Made by a program: the position numbers and the translations under genes. The notes under the pieces are model-generated. The model searched no databases, was not told the DNA's origin, and worked only from the letters and a program-made list of their open reading frames with translations. A DNA stretch of 62,500 nt, from positions 3,817,501-3,880,000 of the forward strand of contig NZ_CP068023.1 of assembly GCF_016695175.1 (NCBI RefSeq). Direction: 5' to 3'. Of this stretch, positions 58,419 to 62,500 are shown piece after piece. The stretch's first letter is position 1; the number at the start of each line of letters is the position of its first letter. This DNA comes from Pseudoalteromonas sp. GCY. Its GTDB lineage: Bacteria > Pseudomonadota > Gammaproteobacteria > Enterobacterales > Alteromonadaceae.

Positions 58419-58777
58419 TTGACGTCTCCTTCAAGACAACTCGTAGTTATCTTTTGTTATTATTGGATGACTGTCATATTGTCTATTTGTACATAGACTT
58501 ACTGCACGACTATTAACCAATTAGTCAAAAAACAAACAAATTGCAAGATTTTTGAGAAGACTGACTTTAGAATCAAAACAGGGATTATAGAAGGTAAAAC
58601 GAAGAATGATGAAAAATAGTGTATAAAGATCAGAAAACTAAAAATATTACTAAATGATTAAAGTCACTATAATCATCTTACTTTCACACAGTTAGAAAAG
58701 TTAATTATTACTTTCTAAACAAAATATAGTTAAAGCAAGCGCAACTTTATATTTAACGCTACGCTCGCTCTCATAAA
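58419..58777. other. intergenic region between coxB and the lexA stop
   Basis: A 359-bp AT-rich stretch that must contain the cox operon promoter near the coxB end and the end of the lexA transcript near 58.75 kb. I see no convincing gene, operator, RNA or T-run terminator in it. Confidence 0.5.
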
Positions 58778-59392
58778 CTACATCCAGTCAGCGCTTCTAA
58801 TCACACCTACAGCTAACCCTTCAATGGAGAAATTTTGATGCTCTAGATCCACTTCAATCGCTTTAAACTCTTCATTCTCAGCATGCAACAAAACTTTCTT
58901 TCCTTTCTTTTCAAAGCGTTTAACAGTCACGTCCTCTTCTACACGAGCTACTATCACTTGGCCATTTTCAGCCACCTGAGTGCTGTGAACCGCTAGCAGA
59001 TCACCATCCATAATGCCAATATCCTTCATGCTCATACCATTAACTCTCAAAAGGTAATCAGCATTAGGTTTAAAAAAGCTCGCATCTACATTACAGTGAC
59101 TTTCTACATGTTGCTCTGCCAGAATAGGCTCACCAGCAGCAACACGGCCGATAATAGGTAAACCAAGTTGCTCTGATTCATCCTCTACAAGTCGAATCCC
59201 ACGGCTTGCACCAGGGACCATTTCAATAACTCCCTTTTTCGCAAGCGCCTTAAGATGTTCTTCCGCTGCATTTGCACTCTTAAAACCCAAAGCATCAGCT
59301 ATTTCAGCACGAGTTGGAGGCATGCCAGTATCTTTTATGAATACTTTTATTAATTCAAAGATTTGTTCTTGTCGTTTTGTTAGAGGACGCAT
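58778..59392 (-). CDS. lexA: LexA repressor
   Basis: The SOS regulator, 204 residues. The winged-helix domain has [27 protein letters not shown] split over 24-50; the autocleavage site is A86-G87 in GRVAAGEP; the catalytic dyad is S121 (NGMSMKD) and K158 (VTVKRFE). These fit E. coli A84-G85, S119 and K156 with an offset of two. I chose ATG 59392 because it gives [12 protein letters not shown], matching the family; ATG 59407 is in frame. An SOS box just upstream indicates autoregulation. Confidence 0.95.
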   Translation of the reverse strand: MRPLTKRQEQIFELIKVFIKDTGMPPTRAEIADALGFKSANAAEEHLKALAKKGVIEMVPGASRGIRLVEDESEQLGLPIIGRVAAGEPILAEQHVESHCNVDASFFKPNADYLLRVNGMSMKDIGIMDGDLLAVHSTQVAENGQVIVARVEEDVTVKRFEKKGKKVLLHAENEEFKAIEVDLEHQNFSIEGLAVGVIRSADWM

Positions 59393-59422
59393 TAACTGGT
59401 GTTCCATACAGTGGTTTATTTA

Positions 59423-59438
59423 CTGTAAGTATATACAG
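59423..59438 (-). promoter_or_regulatory. LexA (SOS) box of lexA
   Basis: CTGTAAGTATATACAG fits the gammaproteobacterial consensus CTGT-N8-ACAG with the AT-rich alternating centre. It lies 31 bp before the chosen lexA start codon. Established knowledge: LexA represses its own gene through such a site. Confidence 0.92.
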
Positions 59439-59605
59439 CTCAAAAAAAATCGCAAATGTTTCTTTATTCGACATATTTTAAGTGTATTTGCTGATAGCAT
59501 TAATTAAGCAGTATTAAACAAGAAGCGAAGTCCGTGCCTCAGAGCACAACCTGCGACTCTATGCAATAAGAAATAGATTATTAAGATTTAGGGCTGATAA
59601 ACCGC

Positions 59606-59715
59606 CTCCCACCATGTTGCACTATGCTGATACGGTGGTGGGAGCGAGTTTACCTCGCGAGATTTTCTATATCCCAAACAGCAAAAAAACCATCACATTG
59701 CTGAAACGGGTTTTG
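59606..59715. repeat. REP-like repeat plus decayed terminator, copy 1
   Basis: Contains a 9-bp inverted repeat (CTCCCACCA with TGGTGGGAG), then GTGGGAGCGAGTTTACCTCG (59638-59657, a GCGAG/CTCGC hairpin), then CAAACAGCAAAAAAACC and a degenerate copy of the rrn terminator. The same order of parts recurs about 164 bp further on, so the unit is a tandem duplication. The terminator half here has lost its left arm pairing. Confidence 0.75.
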
Positions 59716-59769
59716 ATGTACATGTTTTTTTGCTGGAACTTCATTGCAACCCATCAGCGGGTAAACCAT

Positions 59770-59883
59770 CTCCTACCGTGTTGTACTGTGCTGATACTGT
59801 GGTGGGAGTGGGAGCGAGTTTACCTCGCGAGGTTTTTAAATCACAAACAGCAAAAAACCCGTCGCATTGCTGCAACGGGTTTC
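59770..59883. repeat. REP-like repeat plus functional terminator, copy 2
   Basis: Second copy of the unit at 59606-59715. CTCCTACC pairs with GGTGGGAG; a small GTGGGA duplication is added; then GTGGGAGCGAGTTTACCTCG (59808-59827) and CAAACAGCAAAAAACCCGT. The GTGGGAGCG hairpin head resembles REP elements of Pseudomonas and relatives. This copy keeps the working rrn terminator. Confidence 0.75.
59852..59882 (-). terminator. Rho-independent terminator of the rrn operon
   Basis: On the minus strand AAACCCGT pairs with ACGGGTTT around a 12-base loop and is followed by TTT and more Ts. It lies about 12 bp past the 5S gene end. Confidence 0.85.
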
Positions 59884-59893
59884 TCTTATTTGG

Positions 59894-60009
59894 CCCTGGC
59901 GATGTTCTACTTTCACATGGGTAATCCACACTATCATCGACGCTGTTTTGTTTCACTTCTGAGTTCGGCATGGGGTCAGGTGGGTCCAAAACGCTATAGT
60001 CACCAGGAA
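59894..60009 (-). rRNA. rrf: 5S ribosomal RNA
   Basis: About 116 bases read on the minus strand from CCTGGTGACTATAGCG through GACCCACCTGACCCCATGCC and GAACTCAGAAGTGAAAC to ACATCGCCAGGGC. The ends pair (CCTGGTG with CGCCAGG) as in helix I. The exact ends are uncertain by a few bases. It follows the 23S gene by about 117 bp with no tRNA between. Confidence 0.95.
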
Positions 60010-60126
60010 ATTCTGTTCATCAATGAAGTCTCCCTCATCAATGTAAATCCGGAAAAAGCTTATTAAATTCTTTTGTCTACTTTAGTCTATTAACTTCTGT
60101 CGCTTATAAACCACTTTGGCGTTGTA

Positions 60127-62500
<2,374 letters not shown>

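Noticed and set aside
59614..60066. 150-codon open frame across the repeats and 5S gene
   Set aside because: It crosses REP-like repeats, a terminator and 5S rRNA, so it is not coding.
60010..60126. tRNA in the 23S-5S spacer
   Set aside because: No cloverleaf-like sequence or GGTTCGAATCC-type T-arm is visible.

Overview
The window looks like chromosome from a marine gammaproteobacterium of the order Alteromonadales, most likely Pseudoalteromonas or a close relative. This is inferred from gene content and order (srkA next to dsbA, gspC-N next to hslR-hslO-pckA and envZ-ompR-greB-tex, a cox operon with a DUF2909 gene, an rrn operon), from the moderate AT bias and from the protein sequences. 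No database search was possible. Most of the window is ordinary core genome.

Layout. 1-9.3 kb: end of an RRM RNA-binding protein gene, murI, a DUF5610-like gene, trmA, a DUF523 gene, two tandem dsbA paralogues behind srkA, ccoG, two small unknown genes and a UPF0149 gene. 9.3-20.7 kb: a complete twelve-gene type II secretion operon, gspC to gspN, on the minus strand. 20.9-24.0 kb: hslR, hslO and pckA on the plus strand; a striking pair of palindromes sits upstream of pckA. 24.3-27.6 kb: a small accessory cluster (a GNAT-like protein and two paralogous membrane proteins). Its first gene is split by a complete 1265-bp IS3-family element with a 4-bp target duplication. 27.7-32.8 kb: envZ, ompR, greB and tex.

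32.9-41.7 kb: a SprA-type metalloprotease-like gene with a small flagellar-like partner, bioH, comF, a large M14 peptidase, nfuA behind an IscR-like site, a small membrane protein gene, dinF (MATE) and a polysaccharide deacetylase. 41.7-50.2 kb: a one-direction chemosensory operon, STAS-cheY-cheA-cheW-MCP-cheR-cheD-cheB. Its order from cheY on matches the Pseudomonas Che2 (F7-type) cluster. The receptor has three tandem PAS domains and ends in an xWEEF tether.

50.3-58.4 kb: an aa3-type cytochrome c oxidase operon (coxB with a fused cytochrome c domain, coxA, ctaG, coxC, surf1, a small gene, ctaA, ctaB, sco), with a DUF2909 gene on the opposite strand overlapping the end of coxC. 58.8-59.4 kb: lexA with its SOS box. 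59.6-62.5 kb: REP-like repeats, a terminator, 5S rRNA and the 3' four-fifths of a 23S rRNA gene, all the rrn genes on the minus strand.

How the parts fit: periplasmic folding (dsbA) supports the secretion system; heme A synthesis, copper delivery and assembly factors sit with the oxidase subunits they serve; the che operon holds a full excitation and adaptation set apart from cheZ. I found no clearly new multi-gene system. The best candidate for undescribed biology is the IS-interrupted membrane-protein/GNAT cluster at 24.3-27.6 kb.
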